Assembly: GCA_018268085.1 (NCBI GenBank)
Contig: JAFDXE010000009.1
Location: 1 to 64,000 of the forward strand
DNA length: 64,000 bases
From: Bacteroidota bacterium
GTDB taxonomy: Bacteria; Bacteroidota; Bacteroidia; Chitinophagales; Chitinophagaceae
Reading direction: 5' to 3'
How positions within the stretch are numbered: the stretch's first letter is position 1; every line of letters starts with the position of its first letter. This document shows positions 10,101 through 18,570 of this stretch, piece after piece. Made by a program: the position numbers and the translations under genes. The notes under the pieces were generated by a model that saw only the letters and a program-made list of their open reading frames with translations, ran no database searches and was not told the DNA's origin.

Positions 10101-12410
10101 ATATTCTGAGATGAACAGGTCGGTTGCGTTGGTTGTTGCAAATGTTGGTGAGGTACTCACGTCGAGCCTGTAACTCGTAGCGCCGGGTACAGGATCCCAA
10201 TTGGCAACAAAACTTGTTCCGGTAATACTGGTTGCAGCCTGGGCATCAGGTGCATCCAAAGCTGAAGTAGTAAAACTCTGTTGTGCTCCATAGCTGGTGC
10301 CGCCGCTATTGGTAGCTATGGCATGATAATAATAAGTTGTGTTTGCATTCAAACCGGAAACGGAAGCTGAGAAGTTGCCAAAGCTGAGGTTACCAGAAGC
10401 CACCGGCGTTCCGGTTCCGTTGCCAAATCCGTTGCTGGTACTGTATTCAAATCCATAAGAAGAAACAGCCGTACAACCGTTATCGGGTATGGAAGCATCC
10501 AGGTCTGCACTTACCTGGGTAATAGACGTTGCCGTTCCGGTTGTTACCGATGGTGCCGTATTGATTCCGGAACCTGTTGCCGCCACATTGAAAGCAGCAA
10601 CACCTCCGCCCGCTACAACTATATTACCGCTGTAAGGTTGAACGAGTGTTGGATTGAACTTCACATAAACCGTTTGAGAGAATGTACCTCCGGGTTGTGA
10701 AATGCTTAAAGATGTTGTATAGGTAACATCGTCGGTAGAATAGGTAAAGCCGTTTAAGCTGGCTACAGTTACCGGGTCGGTGGTAAGGTTTGTACCGTTT
10801 AAGGTGAATGTATTTGGTCCGGCAGTGGTATTGGTACATACGTTTCCAAAACTTGTAAGCGTACTTGCCGACAAAGCAGGCGAAGATGCACTTAATGTAC
10901 TCAAGGTTGTTGTGCTGCCAAAAACCGTTTCTGTTCCGGCGCCATTCCTGGCTTTAACCTGGAAGGTATAAGATGTACTCGGGGTAAGACCGGTAACGGT
11001 TTTTACGCCCCATGCTGATGCTGTTTGAAATGCAGCAGATGCACCCAGTGTTCCATCTGTTTGAACATAATTGGATGAACCGGTTTCCTGTATTGCATAT
11101 TCAGTAACGGAAGGATTGCCGTCTGCACCTCCAATGGTTACGTTCAATGATCCGGATGTTGCGCCATCAACAGTGGGAGCCGTAGGCGTGTTTGCCAGCG
11201 TGTAAAAAGTTGTACCGCTTACACCACCGTAACTGGTTCCGATGCCATTGATTGCATAAGCCCGGTAACTGTACTGTGTATTTACAGCGAGTGAAGTGGC
11301 CGAAACGGAAAATGCTCCGGTAGTTCCACCGGTAGAAAGATCGGTAACGCCTGTTCCGCTGATGGCTGGTGTTGAATTGGTTGCGGTTTCTGCATATACT
11401 ACCCCACGACCGGTTACTGTGCTTCCGCCATCGCTGGTAACATTTCCATTCAGGGTGGCAGTAGTTGTACCAATAGCAGAAGGTGCCGCGTTGGTAGTAA
11501 CTGTAGGTGCAGCATTGCCAATTGCAGCCGGTACTGCATTATATACTACAACATCATCTACAAAAATATTCGCCACATTAGCAGTACTGCTGATACCGAT
11601 AAATGTTTGAGATACCAAATTTGTTCCTGCAGGAAGCGCTGCTTCCGCAAGATCATCGCCTGCTTTTGATCCATTGATATATAAGTCGAACTTCTGAACA
11701 GCCACGCTTTGTGCAACACCATTATAGGTATAGTTGATAGCGCCGGATGTTTTATTATTTCCAACAATTTCGATTGTGTACACAGTGGATGAGCTTAAAG
11801 AATTCGGAGAAAGCCCAGTGTTGATGAATGAGGCGCCTCCCCGATACGTAACGGCAATTGCTCCGCCTGCACCGTAAGTAAACCTTAGCCCGGTAAACAC
11901 CTGGGCCCCGGTAAAATCAGATGCATCTCCATACATAGCGCCGGCACCCTGGTAAAACGACCAGCTTCCGGATGTTGCGGTACTGCCACCGGCTGCATCC
12001 CCAAACATTACTTTAAAAGAGGTATAAAATTCGGTACTACCGGTGTACCCGGTAATGGGTGAAAATTTACTTACCGATCCCGACGACGAAGCTACAGCCC
12101 TGACAAAGGAACCTGTTGTTCCGAGTGGGTTGGATGTGTTTGCCCATACAATGGGCGCCGCCGGTGCTGTGGCACCTGCTCTTGACCAGGTTCCACCCAA
12201 GGTTGGGTTTGGTAAAAACGCTGAAGTACCAGTCTGGCTGGTTTGTGTGCCGGAGCCCGTACCAAAATTCTGTACGGAGGTTTGCGCCTGCAGTGCTATG
12301 TTGCCGAGGCAACAAACCGCAAACAGCATACACATAAACCATAGTCGCTTACTCCTGTCATTAACGGATTGCATAGATCCCTTAATGGAAGTGTGGGTAA
12401 AAACTTTCAT
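7155..12410 (-). CDS. Giant multidomain secreted protein with type IX secretion C-terminal domain
   Basis: 1,751 residues. A hydrophobic signal segment (FMCMLFAVCCLGNIALQA) follows a 25-residue basic N-terminus. In order: a lectin-like beta domain (about 45-290), several fibronectin-III-like/Ig-like domains with recurring TxYxYRAYA patterns (300-720), a lamin-tail domain (about 750-900; TDLFISEYVEGSSNNKYIEI, then NGDDAVALYK), four Cys-paired ~70-residue repeats (about 985-1275), PKD-like domains with repeated VCxxIxxxG and SYxWT patterns (1280-1650), a proline run, and a C-terminal sorting domain (VAVYPNPTVNDF to the final KLIKF). That last domain is the type A signal for secretion by the type IX (Por) system, so the product should be exported and surface-attached or released. 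Role inferred: adhesion or matrix structure. Confidence 0.93.
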   Translation of the reverse strand: MKVFTHTSIKGSMQSVNDRSKRLWFMCMLFAVCCLGNIALQAQTSVQNFGTGSGTQTSQTGTSAFLPNPTLGGTWSRAGATAPAAPIVWANTSNPLGTTGSFVRAVASSSGSVSKFSPITGYTGSTEFYTSFKVMFGDAAGGSTATSGSWSFYQGAGAMYGDASDFTGAQVFTGLRFTYGAGGAIAVTYRGGASFINTGLSPNSLSSSTVYTIEIVGNNKTSGAINYTYNGVAQSVAVQKFDLYINGSKAGDDLAEAALPAGTNLVSQTFIGISSTANVANIFVDDVVVYNAVPAAIGNAAPTVTTNAAPSAIGTTTATLNGNVTSDGGSTVTGRGVVYAETATNSTPAISGTGVTDLSTGGTTGAFSVSATSLAVNTQYSYRAYAINGIGTSYGGVSGTTFYTLANTPTAPTVDGATSGSLNVTIGGADGNPSVTEYAIQETGSSNYVQTDGTLGASAAFQTASAWGVKTVTGLTPSTSYTFQVKARNGAGTETVFGSTTTLSTLSASSPALSASTLTSFGNVCTNTTAGPNTFTLNGTNLTTDPVTVASLNGFTYSTDDVTYTTSLSISQPGGTFSQTVYVKFNPTLVQPYSGNIVVAGGGVAAFNVAATGSGINTAPSVTTGTATSITQVSADLDASIPDNGCTAVSSYGFEYSTSNGFGNGTGTPVASGNLSFGNFSASVSGLNANTTYYYHAIATNSGGTSYGAQQSFTTSALDAPDAQAATSITGTSFVANWDPVPGATSYRLDVSTSPTFATTNATDLFISEYVEGSSNNKYIEIFNGTGASVNLSDYKLQLFTNGSPTVSTDVALSGTLANGATIVYKNASAAAYGGTTVTNAAVNYNGDDAVALYKISTASFVDIFGSIGFDPGTAWTGAGGYSTLDKTLVRNANVGGGLTSNPATSFPTLTSQWTLFNIDDVSHLGGHTYSASNPILLPGYDNLTVNGTSQVVSGLNPNVTYYYRVRAFSTNSTSANSNVISAQTLCEAYVTASAGANGTITPTGVTTFNCADDAEYTITANTCYTIQDVVVDGISVGPVSSYTFNNISAGNHTISATFALNTFNITASAGAGGSISPDGISVVNCGGDITYDITPTACNSIADVLVDGVSVGAVSTYTFNNVNDIHTISASFAVIPYTITVNQGANGNISPGTGTIDCGGSQLYTITADPCYTIADVLVDGVSVGAVSSYEFTNVQAPHTITASFTLINYTIVATSGANGTVTPAGSSSVGCGSNSIYTITPSTCYHVADVLVDGVSVGAVTTYTFTDVQDDHTISATFAINLPLVAPVVTGPVNICQYIGTGDPVVYTFNSVNATGYSYILPPNVTLVSSTSNSITVNFLNGFAAQANKQIRVTALSSCGNSPQTIYYLVAQSPNTPAPITGNNNVCPIIGTPGTYTYTISPVAGASSYAWTAQAGTTSITHPNGPGINDTIITVSFTNSFTSSSITVQAVNGCGTSNARSILINKIAPTSPGIISGPTNVCAYIAPGGTSATYSVPAVAGNTYNWTIPGTALNVTGQGTASISFTYPSGYTGGTISVVATNGCGTSGVRTLTVTKLNPSTPSAIDVIEAQGCPDRIFTYTLSSMPANATSVQWTYPVEGTLISGQGTTSIAVSYPGTAVNGTVTATALSNCGSSQPRSASVKLAACEDGPPPPPPPFAKGMAPATTATEMMEVAVYPNPTVNDFRLQVKSVAAEKINVRIMDMQGRSLKQFTVMAYQITTIGSDLKPGSYMVEVRQGASVKTTKLIKF
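8570..9450 (-). repeat. Four tandem Cys-paired ~70-residue repeats
   Basis: The units begin at EAYVTASAGANG, NTFNITASAGAGG, PYTITVNQGANG and NYTIVATSGANG. Each carries YxITxxxCYxIxDVxVDGxSVG, then YxFxNV and HxIxAxF. They match the repeats at 1-660 closely, so the two neighbouring genes share a module that could support recombination. Confidence 0.8.
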
Positions 12411-12762
12411 AGATCTTGTTTGTAATTGTTTGAAAAAATTATTGTTGTTCAGGCTGTAAACTTACAACCTTAATTATCTGAAAATGCATTGTCATGTTAT
12501 GAAAACATCAACTTTGCCAATACGTTTTTTACGAGGGTTTACCGAGAGAATGTTTAAAAAGGGCCTGGGATTAATTGACTGTGAATATAGTTATTATTTT
12601 GAAGCAATATCAAATCTTTCCTGCACGGTACTATAAAAAGATGCCTGAGATGTATAAACAAAGCAGATCTAATGCAGGCCTGGAATATTGTTCTTCCTTG
12701 TATTTTTTTCTTTTACATGAATCCTGTATTTATTGATATTGCATTCCTGATTTTTACATTGC
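12411..12762. other. Divergent intergenic region
   Basis: About 350 AT-rich bases between the minus-strand adhesin gene and the plus-strand acyltransferase. It must carry both promoters. I found no clear TTG/TAnnTTTG pair, no terminator and no small gene in it. Confidence 0.4.
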
Positions 12763-13890
12763 ATGACACCTGATAAAATTAAAACCAAACTTCCGGGACC
12801 TGATCATTTGCGGATGCTGGCGATCGTATTTGTATTCCTGTATCATTACGGACAATTGTTTCCGCATCCCAAATGGTTAGGAACAAGCAGTAGATTCGGA
12901 TGGACGGGTGTTGATCTTTTTTTTGTACTGAGCGGTTACCTCATTGCTTCCCCATTATTTTCTGCCATCGCGGCAAACAAACGGTTAGGGGTACCCGAAT
13001 TTTTTATTAAAAGAAGTTTCCGGATATTACCAGCTTATTTATGTATCCTGGCCATTTATTTTTTTATTCCGTATGCCAGGGAATGGGAAGGGCTTGCACC
13101 TGCCTGGAAATACCTTACGTTTACCCAAAACATCGGGCTTGATCTGCTTACGCAAAGAACCTTTTCACATGCATGGTCATTGTGTATTGAAGAACAATTT
13201 TACCTGCTGTTTCCTTTCCTGTTATTGGCATTGCGGTATGGTAAACTGCTGAGTAAAGGTGCTGTTATTTTACTGCTGTTGTTTGCAGCAAACTTTTTCT
13301 GCAGGTATTATTGCTATACCCGGATTGTGATGCCGCACTTTGATGCAGATGACGGCTGGTGGTACTGGTACAGGTGGATTTACTATCCAACTTTTTGCCG
13401 GTTGGATGGGTTATTAACCGGCGTAACGCTTGCAGCGCTATTTACCTTTAAACCTAAAATAAAGGCATGGACAGATAAGCGGGGTACTCTTTTTTTACTG
13501 TCGGGTATTGCCCTGCTAACAGTGGCCTATTTTGTTTGCAGTAAACAGGATTCTTTTGCCGGTACGGTGTATGGGTTTTCGCTGGTGAGTTTGGGATATG
13601 GTGCATTGCTGGCGAGTGCTGTGAGTAAGCAAAGTTTATTGTTTAAATATAACCTGAAATTCAGTTCTGTAATCGCTGCTTTATCGTATTCGGTGTATTT
13701 GTCGCACAAGATTATGATACATATTACACAGGATCAGTTTTCGAAGTTGAATATTAAACGGGATGGTACCTGGATGTTTTTGATTTGTTGTGTAAGTTGT
13801 TTGCTTGGGGCAATGATGCTGAGGTGGATGGTGGAGCGGCCGTTTTTGAAGTGGAGAGATGTGCTGTTGAATAAAATTAAAGAACGCTGA
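12763..13890 (+). CDS. Acyltransferase-3 family integral membrane protein
   Basis: 375 residues, mostly hydrophobic, about ten predicted membrane segments. The N-terminal LRMLAIVFVFLYHYGQLFPH carries the family histidine, followed by GVDLFFVLSGYLIASPLF and later SHAWSLCIEEQFYLLFPFLLL with the conserved E-E-Q-F-Y, all typical of OafA/YrhL-type O-acyltransferases. These transfer acetyl or other acyl groups onto surface polysaccharides, lipids or peptidoglycan at the cytoplasmic membrane. The substrate cannot be told from the sequence. A second family member lies at 16715-17785; the two are divergent, not recent duplicates. Confidence 0.9.
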   Translation: MTPDKIKTKLPGPDHLRMLAIVFVFLYHYGQLFPHPKWLGTSSRFGWTGVDLFFVLSGYLIASPLFSAIAANKRLGVPEFFIKRSFRILPAYLCILAIYFFIPYAREWEGLAPAWKYLTFTQNIGLDLLTQRTFSHAWSLCIEEQFYLLFPFLLLALRYGKLLSKGAVILLLLFAANFFCRYYCYTRIVMPHFDADDGWWYWYRWIYYPTFCRLDGLLTGVTLAALFTFKPKIKAWTDKRGTLFLLSGIALLTVAYFVCSKQDSFAGTVYGFSLVSLGYGALLASAVSKQSLLFKYNLKFSSVIAALSYSVYLSHKIMIHITQDQFSKLNIKRDGTWMFLICCVSCLLGAMMLRWMVERPFLKWRDVLLNKIKER

Positions 13891-14149
13891 CGCAGACGAA
13901 AGGATAGGCGCAGGATTTTTGTAGAATAGATGGCCATAAAAAAGCAAATAGGAATAAAAGATAACATTCATGATTCGTGTTGCCACTGATTTATTGATTT
14001 TTTGAGGGGAAGCGTCTTTTGGAATGCGGATAAGTGGATGATATATGCTTCCGGGGCGCATATTACCCCTGTTAAAGTCGTATTTATATGCTGGCATTAT
14101 TTAAGTATGCTGCTACATTTGGTTTTAATTTTATTAAAATTCAAACAGC

Positions 14150-14614
14150 ATGAGTGTACAAAAAATAACGCCTTTTTTATGGTATAACAATAATGCCGAA
14201 GAAGCCATTGCATTTTATTGCACCGTTTTTAAAGATGCGGAAGTGCTGGGCAAAAATTATCATGGCGGAAACGGGCCATTGTTTTCTGCAACCATCCGGT
14301 TGGCCGGCCAGGAGCTGATGATCATGAACTTTGCGTCGCCCTTTCAATTTACCGAAGCAATTTCTTTATTTATTACCTGCGAAAAACAGGAAGATATTGA
14401 TGTACTCTGGGAGAAATTATCTGCAGGTGGCGAACAATCACGCTGCGGCTGGCTGAAAGATAAATTCGGTTTATCCTGGCAGGTGATACCAACAGCATTG
14501 ATGCAATTAACCAACAATTCAGATAAAGAAAAAGCGCAGCGGGTTTTCCAGGCGATGATGCAGATGGATAAAATTATTATAGCAGATCTTGAAAAAGCTT
14601 ACGAAGGAAATTAA
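14150..14614 (+). CDS. VOC-family protein, PhnB/3-dmu-9_3-mt type
   Basis: 154 residues beginning VQKITPFLWYNNNAEEAIAFYCTVF, the standard opening of PhnB-like vicinal-oxygen-chelate proteins, then LAGQELMIMNFASPFQFTEAISLFI and DKFGLSWQVIP. Small stand-alone members are often called 3-demethylubiquinone methyltransferase-like but lack a methyltransferase domain, and their real substrate is generally unknown. It sits 15 bp before a RibD-like reductase gene and is probably co-transcribed with it. Confidence 0.88.
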   Translation: MSVQKITPFLWYNNNAEEAIAFYCTVFKDAEVLGKNYHGGNGPLFSATIRLAGQELMIMNFASPFQFTEAISLFITCEKQEDIDVLWEKLSAGGEQSRCGWLKDKFGLSWQVIPTALMQLTNNSDKEKAQRVFQAMMQMDKIIIADLEKAYEGN

Positions 14615-14629
14615 CATCAACTTTTTGGT

Positions 14630-15199
14630 ATGAGAAAAATAATCGTTTCAGAACACATCAGTGCAGATGGATTCATGGCAGGTGAAAATGGTGAAATGGA
14701 TTGGATTCGTTTTGATGAAGCGTTGTTTGAGTTCGTTGGACAATTCACTGCCGCTGCCGACACGGCGCTTTACGGAAGAAAAACCTGGGAAATGATGGAT
14801 GCCTACTGGCCAACTGCGGCTGATAAACCGGGCGCATCTAAACATGCTGTAGGTCATTCAGCCTGGTACAATTCAGTTGATAAAATCGTGTTGTCGAATA
14901 CGATGCAGGGTGAACAACGAATGAAAACAAATTTTTTGGGCGGTGATATACGTTCAGCGATCACTGCTTTAAAAAACAAACCCGGTAAAAACATCCTGAT
15001 GTTCGGGAGCGCAACCGCTGCCCATACATTAATGCAATACCAGCTTATTGATGAATACTGGTTGTTTGTAAACCCGGTATTGCTCGGAAAAGGAATACGC
15101 TTATTTGAAGGATTGGAAAGCAAAGTTGATTTACTGGCTAAAGAAACAAAATCGTTTGGATGTTCGGTAACAGCCCTGCACTTTACCATTTTGCAGTAA
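14630..15199 (+). CDS. Dihydrofolate-reductase-like (RibD C-terminal domain) protein
   Basis: 189 residues. The start MRKIIVSEHISADGFMAGENGEMDW, the central TALYGRKTWEMM and the GKNILMFGSATAAHTLMQYQLIDEYWLFVNPVLLGKG segment match the RibD_C/YyaP-YwjB family of NAD(P)H-binding reductase-like proteins. The specific substrate is not known for this subgroup; it is not the riboflavin enzyme itself because the deaminase domain is absent. The gene follows the VOC gene closely. Confidence 0.88.
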   Translation: MRKIIVSEHISADGFMAGENGEMDWIRFDEALFEFVGQFTAAADTALYGRKTWEMMDAYWPTAADKPGASKHAVGHSAWYNSVDKIVLSNTMQGEQRMKTNFLGGDIRSAITALKNKPGKNILMFGSATAAHTLMQYQLIDEYWLFVNPVLLGKGIRLFEGLESKVDLLAKETKSFGCSVTALHFTILQ

Positions 15200-15277
15200 T
15201 GGAAATATTATTTTTTCTTTCCGTATCGCATAAACTATTTCCTTACTAATTATTTTTGTGCGCAAGAAAATGAACCT

Positions 15278-15733
15278 ATGGCTTCTCTCCACTTAAAAAG
15301 AACGGATTCTTCAAACGCCGACTTCCGGTTGCTGGTAACGGAACTCGATAAAGATTTAAAAATAAGAGATGGCGAGGAGCATGACTTTTATCATCAGTTC
15401 AATCACATAGTGAATATAAAACACGTTGTGGTTGCTTATGAAAACGAAAAGGCTGTTGGCTGTGGCGCTATCAAATCTTTTTCTGCCGGCTGCATGGAGG
15501 TGAAACGCATGTATGTGCAGCCAGATTCAAGAGGGAAAGGTATTGCATCAGTAATTTTAACTGAATTGGAAAACTGGGCAAGAGAAATGGGCATAAAAAA
15601 ATGTGTGCTGGAAACCGGCATAAAACAGCCTGAGGCGATTTCCCTATATAAACGGAATGGATACCATATCATTCCTAACTTTGGCCAGTATGAAAATGCT
15701 GAAAACAGTGTTTGCTTTGAAAAGCTGATCTGA
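15278..15733 (+). CDS. GNAT-family N-acetyltransferase
   Basis: 151 residues with a GNAT core: EVKRMYVQPDSRGKGIASVIL is motif A (acetyl-CoA pyrophosphate loop R/Q-x-x-G-x-G/A), followed by KKCVLETGIKQPEAISLYKRNGY, a typical motif B. Acceptor unknown. Spaced 78 bp from the upstream RibD-like gene, so possibly separately transcribed. Confidence 0.88.
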   Translation: MASLHLKRTDSSNADFRLLVTELDKDLKIRDGEEHDFYHQFNHIVNIKHVVVAYENEKAVGCGAIKSFSAGCMEVKRMYVQPDSRGKGIASVILTELENWAREMGIKKCVLETGIKQPEAISLYKRNGYHIIPNFGQYENAENSVCFEKLI

Positions 15734-15904
15734 ATCCCGCCCCGTAAAAAAGAATGTGTACCTCGTTTAATTTAATTTATTACCTTATCAACCTTTTATT
15801 TCTTTTATCGTTTGTAAAACAGGATGAAGCTATTACATTAATCCGTTCTTTACGAAGCGCCAATCTAACATTATCTATTTACCAGCAAGCTGAAGTGGAT
15901 ACTT

Positions 15905-16567
15905 ATGCGTATACGGATTATTATATCCCTGTGTATTTGCCTTTTGGGTTGCAGGTATTCGCCTTCAGAGAAAAAACCTTCATCCGCAAATTCCATTGCA
16001 GATTCATCCATTAATACTACGCCTACCGGTAACCGTGAGGCGATAATTATCCGGAAAGAAAAAAAACATATTCCCCAAATATCCGCAAAAACCATGCATC
16101 CCCGGGCCAGGCTGTACCTGAAGGATTCATTTTATTTTAACAGCAATGATGAAACGGCTCCGTTTGGGAATACAACCGGGAAAAAAGCATGGGAAGATTT
16201 CTACGAATGGCGGCAGTTGAATAATGGCAAACCCGTAATAACATTCTTAAAAAATAAAATTGAATCTGCGGACTTTTCCGGCGAAAACCCGGAAGATCCT
16301 GCACCTGCACCATTACAGGCGTTTTTAATGCAGCATGAATACGGATCCAGGATGCTCTATGAAACCGATGCCCTGGTTATTGCCATTTCATTCGCACAAC
16401 TATACCTTGAAGGACGCATAGACAGCGATGTAAAAGCGATGGCAATAGCAGCAATTAAAAGAGAATCTTCAGCGCTGTTGCTGGTTAACTGGGGCGAACC
16501 GGTTGCAACAGAAAGAAAAAAAAAGCTGGAGTTGATGCTGCACAATATGGAAACAATGAAGGATTAA
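15905..16567 (+). CDS. Putative lipoprotein of unknown function
   Basis: 220 residues. The N-terminus MRIRIIISLCICLLGC is a short lipoprotein signal with lipobox LLGC, followed by a Ser/Lys-rich linker. The body has one region with an LYLKDSFYFNSND segment and an alpha-helical C-terminal half rich in Ala and Glu. I do not recognise the family. An overlapping frame starting at 15754 looks like chance sequence. Confidence 0.65.
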   Translation: MRIRIIISLCICLLGCRYSPSEKKPSSANSIADSSINTTPTGNREAIIIRKEKKHIPQISAKTMHPRARLYLKDSFYFNSNDETAPFGNTTGKKAWEDFYEWRQLNNGKPVITFLKNKIESADFSGENPEDPAPAPLQAFLMQHEYGSRMLYETDALVIAISFAQLYLEGRIDSDVKAMAIAAIKRESSALLLVNWGEPVATERKKKLELMLHNMETMKD

Positions 16568-16714
16568 GTAAAACGCAACTTCTTTAGCACAATGGAACCT
16601 CAATTGCTTAGCTGCACTTATTTATCAGCACATCGTTTCAGCAGAATAGTAATTTTATTGTAATCTTACAGTACATAACCGGCTGTACGTTAATTGAGGA
16701 ATTTATTTCAACAG

Positions 16715-17785
16715 ATGAAGTTGGGGAAAGAAGCATTTCCTGCGCTTACAGGCATACGTGCCCTGGGAGCAGCCGCAGTTTTTTTTGTTCATTGCCCTTT
16801 TTACCTTGGTTATACACTGGTGATAGATGTGATGGCATTCTTCTTTGTGTTAAGCGGATTCCTGATTGTTTACCTGTATTATACTAACGAAGGTATAACC
16901 AGGGGTAAAGTAAAAAACTATTTTATCAACAGGTTTGCCCGTATCTATCCCGTATATTTTTTCCTGGTTACCATTGCCATTCTATTAAAGAATGATTTCA
17001 GGCCGTTGTTTCTTTTCAAAAATTATACACTTACGCATGCGCTATTTTATAACCAGGCCGACAGGGTTATACAACAAAGCTGGTCGATAACTGTTGAGGA
17101 ATGTTTTTATGTTCTGGCCCCTTTGATCATGTATCTGTTGAGAAGATTCAATTTTTTTGTTTCATTGATGTTCGGCGCTGCAACGTTATTGGTGGCGCTG
17201 ATCGTTTCAACATTGCCCATATCGTTTCTGCATACAGCCAACTTTGTTTTTTCGATCACCTTCTTTGGACATTTCTTTGAATTTTATTGCGGAATATTTC
17301 TTGCATTAATGATACTGAAAGTACAGCAACAACATCAGCCTCTTTTGCAGGGAAAAAAATTTACACTGATGGGCACTACCGGCATATTACTATGCTTTGC
17401 TGTTTTAATGGCAAGTGGTAACATGAATGATCCGGATAAACAAATTGAATATGTGCTGGTAAATAATTTTATTTTACCTGTACCCATTGCGGTATTGTAT
17501 TATGGATTGATCCGGGAAAAAAGTTTTACTTCAAAAATACTCTCATCGAAGCTGCTGGGCATTGCCGGCAGAGCATCTTATTCATTTTACCTGGTGCATG
17601 TATTGGTGATCGAATATATTGCCCTGCCTTATATTGAAAAATATTTCAACGAACAACGAAACCTGTATGTGTTAACCGTTTTTTTTCTCACCCAGGTTAT
17701 TTCCTTATTGATATATATTTTCCTGGAAGATCCGATGAACAGGTTTATCAGGAATAAGTGTATAAAAGAAAAAACGACAACGTAA
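16715..17785 (+). CDS. Acyltransferase-3 family integral membrane protein
   Basis: About 356 residues from the ATG at 16715; an in-frame TTG at 16694 would add seven residues but is less likely, since GAGGA lies just ahead of the ATG. FPALTGIRALGAAAVFFVHCPF carries the conserved R and H, VMAFFFVLSGFLIVYLY is the second signature, and QQSWSITVEECFYVLAPLI the third. It probably acylates a cell-surface glycan or lipid. Around ten membrane helices are visible. Not closely similar to the paralogue at 12763. Confidence 0.88.
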   Translation: MKLGKEAFPALTGIRALGAAAVFFVHCPFYLGYTLVIDVMAFFFVLSGFLIVYLYYTNEGITRGKVKNYFINRFARIYPVYFFLVTIAILLKNDFRPLFLFKNYTLTHALFYNQADRVIQQSWSITVEECFYVLAPLIMYLLRRFNFFVSLMFGAATLLVALIVSTLPISFLHTANFVFSITFFGHFFEFYCGIFLALMILKVQQQHQPLLQGKKFTLMGTTGILLCFAVLMASGNMNDPDKQIEYVLVNNFILPVPIAVLYYGLIREKSFTSKILSSKLLGIAGRASYSFYLVHVLVIEYIALPYIEKYFNEQRNLYVLTVFFLTQVISLLIYIFLEDPMNRFIRNKCIKEKTTT

Positions 17786-17835
17786 AATGCAGCAACAAAT
17801 TTTCAAATGTTTCATAAGATAATGCGCTACTTACT

Positions 17836-18051
17836 ATGGCAAAAAAGAAAAAAACGCGAAAAAAAGAACTCAGAACGCACCTGGTGGGAATGATGCTTAT
17901 TCATTTAGATGCACATGCACTGCCGCTGGCAAAACATAAAAAACTGAAATCATACCTGGAGAAAAAGATGGTTCCGGTAATTAATTATTATACCGGTTTA
18001 ATAAAAAGAAAAAAGGTAAAAGCAGTTATCAATAAAATAAAAGGAGATTAA
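17836..18051 (+). CDS. Small highly basic protein
   Basis: 71 residues starting MAKKKKTRKKELRTHL, with a central hydrophobic patch and a Lys-rich tail (KRKKKVKAVINKIKGD-like). About a third of the residues are Lys or Arg. Charge suggests nucleic-acid or membrane-surface binding, but no family was recognised. It lies 50 bp after the acyltransferase gene. Confidence 0.5.
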   Translation: MAKKKKTRKKELRTHLVGMMLIHLDAHALPLAKHKKLKSYLEKKMVPVINYYTGLIKRKKVKAVINKIKGD

Positions 18052-18071
18052 GTATATCAGCGATCCTTCCT

Positions 18072-18182
18072 GTTAAAATAAAGACCGGCTACAAGACTAT
18101 AGCCGGTTCATAAAATTTCGCTTAGAAGAAACTTACTAATCCATAAGGATTACACAATTGCTTTGTGAAAACAATTTCACCA
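18072..18182 (-). ncRNA. Candidate structured small RNA, copy A
   Basis: Read on the minus strand, this stretch forms three successive hairpins: GTGAAA/TTTCAC, TAATCC/GGATTA (4-nt loop) and a terminator ACCGGCT/AGCCGGT followed by TCTTTATTTT. A related element lies at 47305-47430: it keeps the two 11-bp upstream units, an internal TCTTC...TTAAGC-like block and the terminator. One stem base pair changes from G-C to A-T on both sides between copies. No reading frame of note crosses it. The transcript ends are inferred, about 100 nt. Confidence 0.45.
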
Positions 18183-18225
18183 TAATTATTTTACCTGTTC
18201 CTTTTTAATGATTAAGAAATTATTA
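18181..18225 (-). promoter_or_regulatory. Putative promoter of small RNA A with two 11-bp TAAT repeats
   Basis: On the minus strand two adjacent 11-bp units, TAATAATTTCT and TAATCATTAAA, are followed 15 bp later by TAATTATG, a near match to the -7 box TAnnTTTG. The first unit is identical to one at 53963-53973 near the phosphate transport genes and differs by one base from the one at 47446-47456. Confidence 0.4.
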
Positions 18226-18357
18226 AACTTTCGCTTGTTGTAGTGTCGATGCCGGTTCTATTGCATCTGCGTCTTTCTTAAAATTAACCCTCACTTAAAG
18301 TTATTTTAATAATTGCTTCACTTGTGATGTTCATTTTTGTGATCCACTTATCCGGTT

Positions 18358-18516
18358 ATGAACTACAATTACAGGAAAAAAGTACATCACAGTCGCTATT
18401 ATCACAATCCCGTTAATGAGGATGCGGCAACGAGGAAGATAAAAGTTCCTGTATTGCTATTCGTATTTTTTGTGTTGTTGTTCCTGGTAATATTCATCAT
18501 GAATCTTTTACGATAG
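18358..18516 (+). CDS. Tiny single-pass membrane protein
   Basis: 52 residues: a basic, His/Tyr-rich N-terminal half (MNYNYRKKVHHSRYYHN), then KIKVP and one membrane segment of about 20 residues, ending NLLR. Orientation by the positive-inside rule is N-in. It resembles in plan the next small gene, which ends SLFR. Function unknown. Confidence 0.5.
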   Translation: MNYNYRKKVHHSRYYHNPVNEDAATRKIKVPVLLFVFFVLLFLVIFIMNLLR

Positions 18517-18570
18517 GCGCTTTCGTTCATGAATCATTTCAACAGGTTTTGTTGATAAAATAAATACATT

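Noticed and set aside
15754..16014. Open frame overlapping the lipoprotein gene
   Set aside because: No family-like features; out of frame with the lipoprotein at 15905, which has a clear lipobox.
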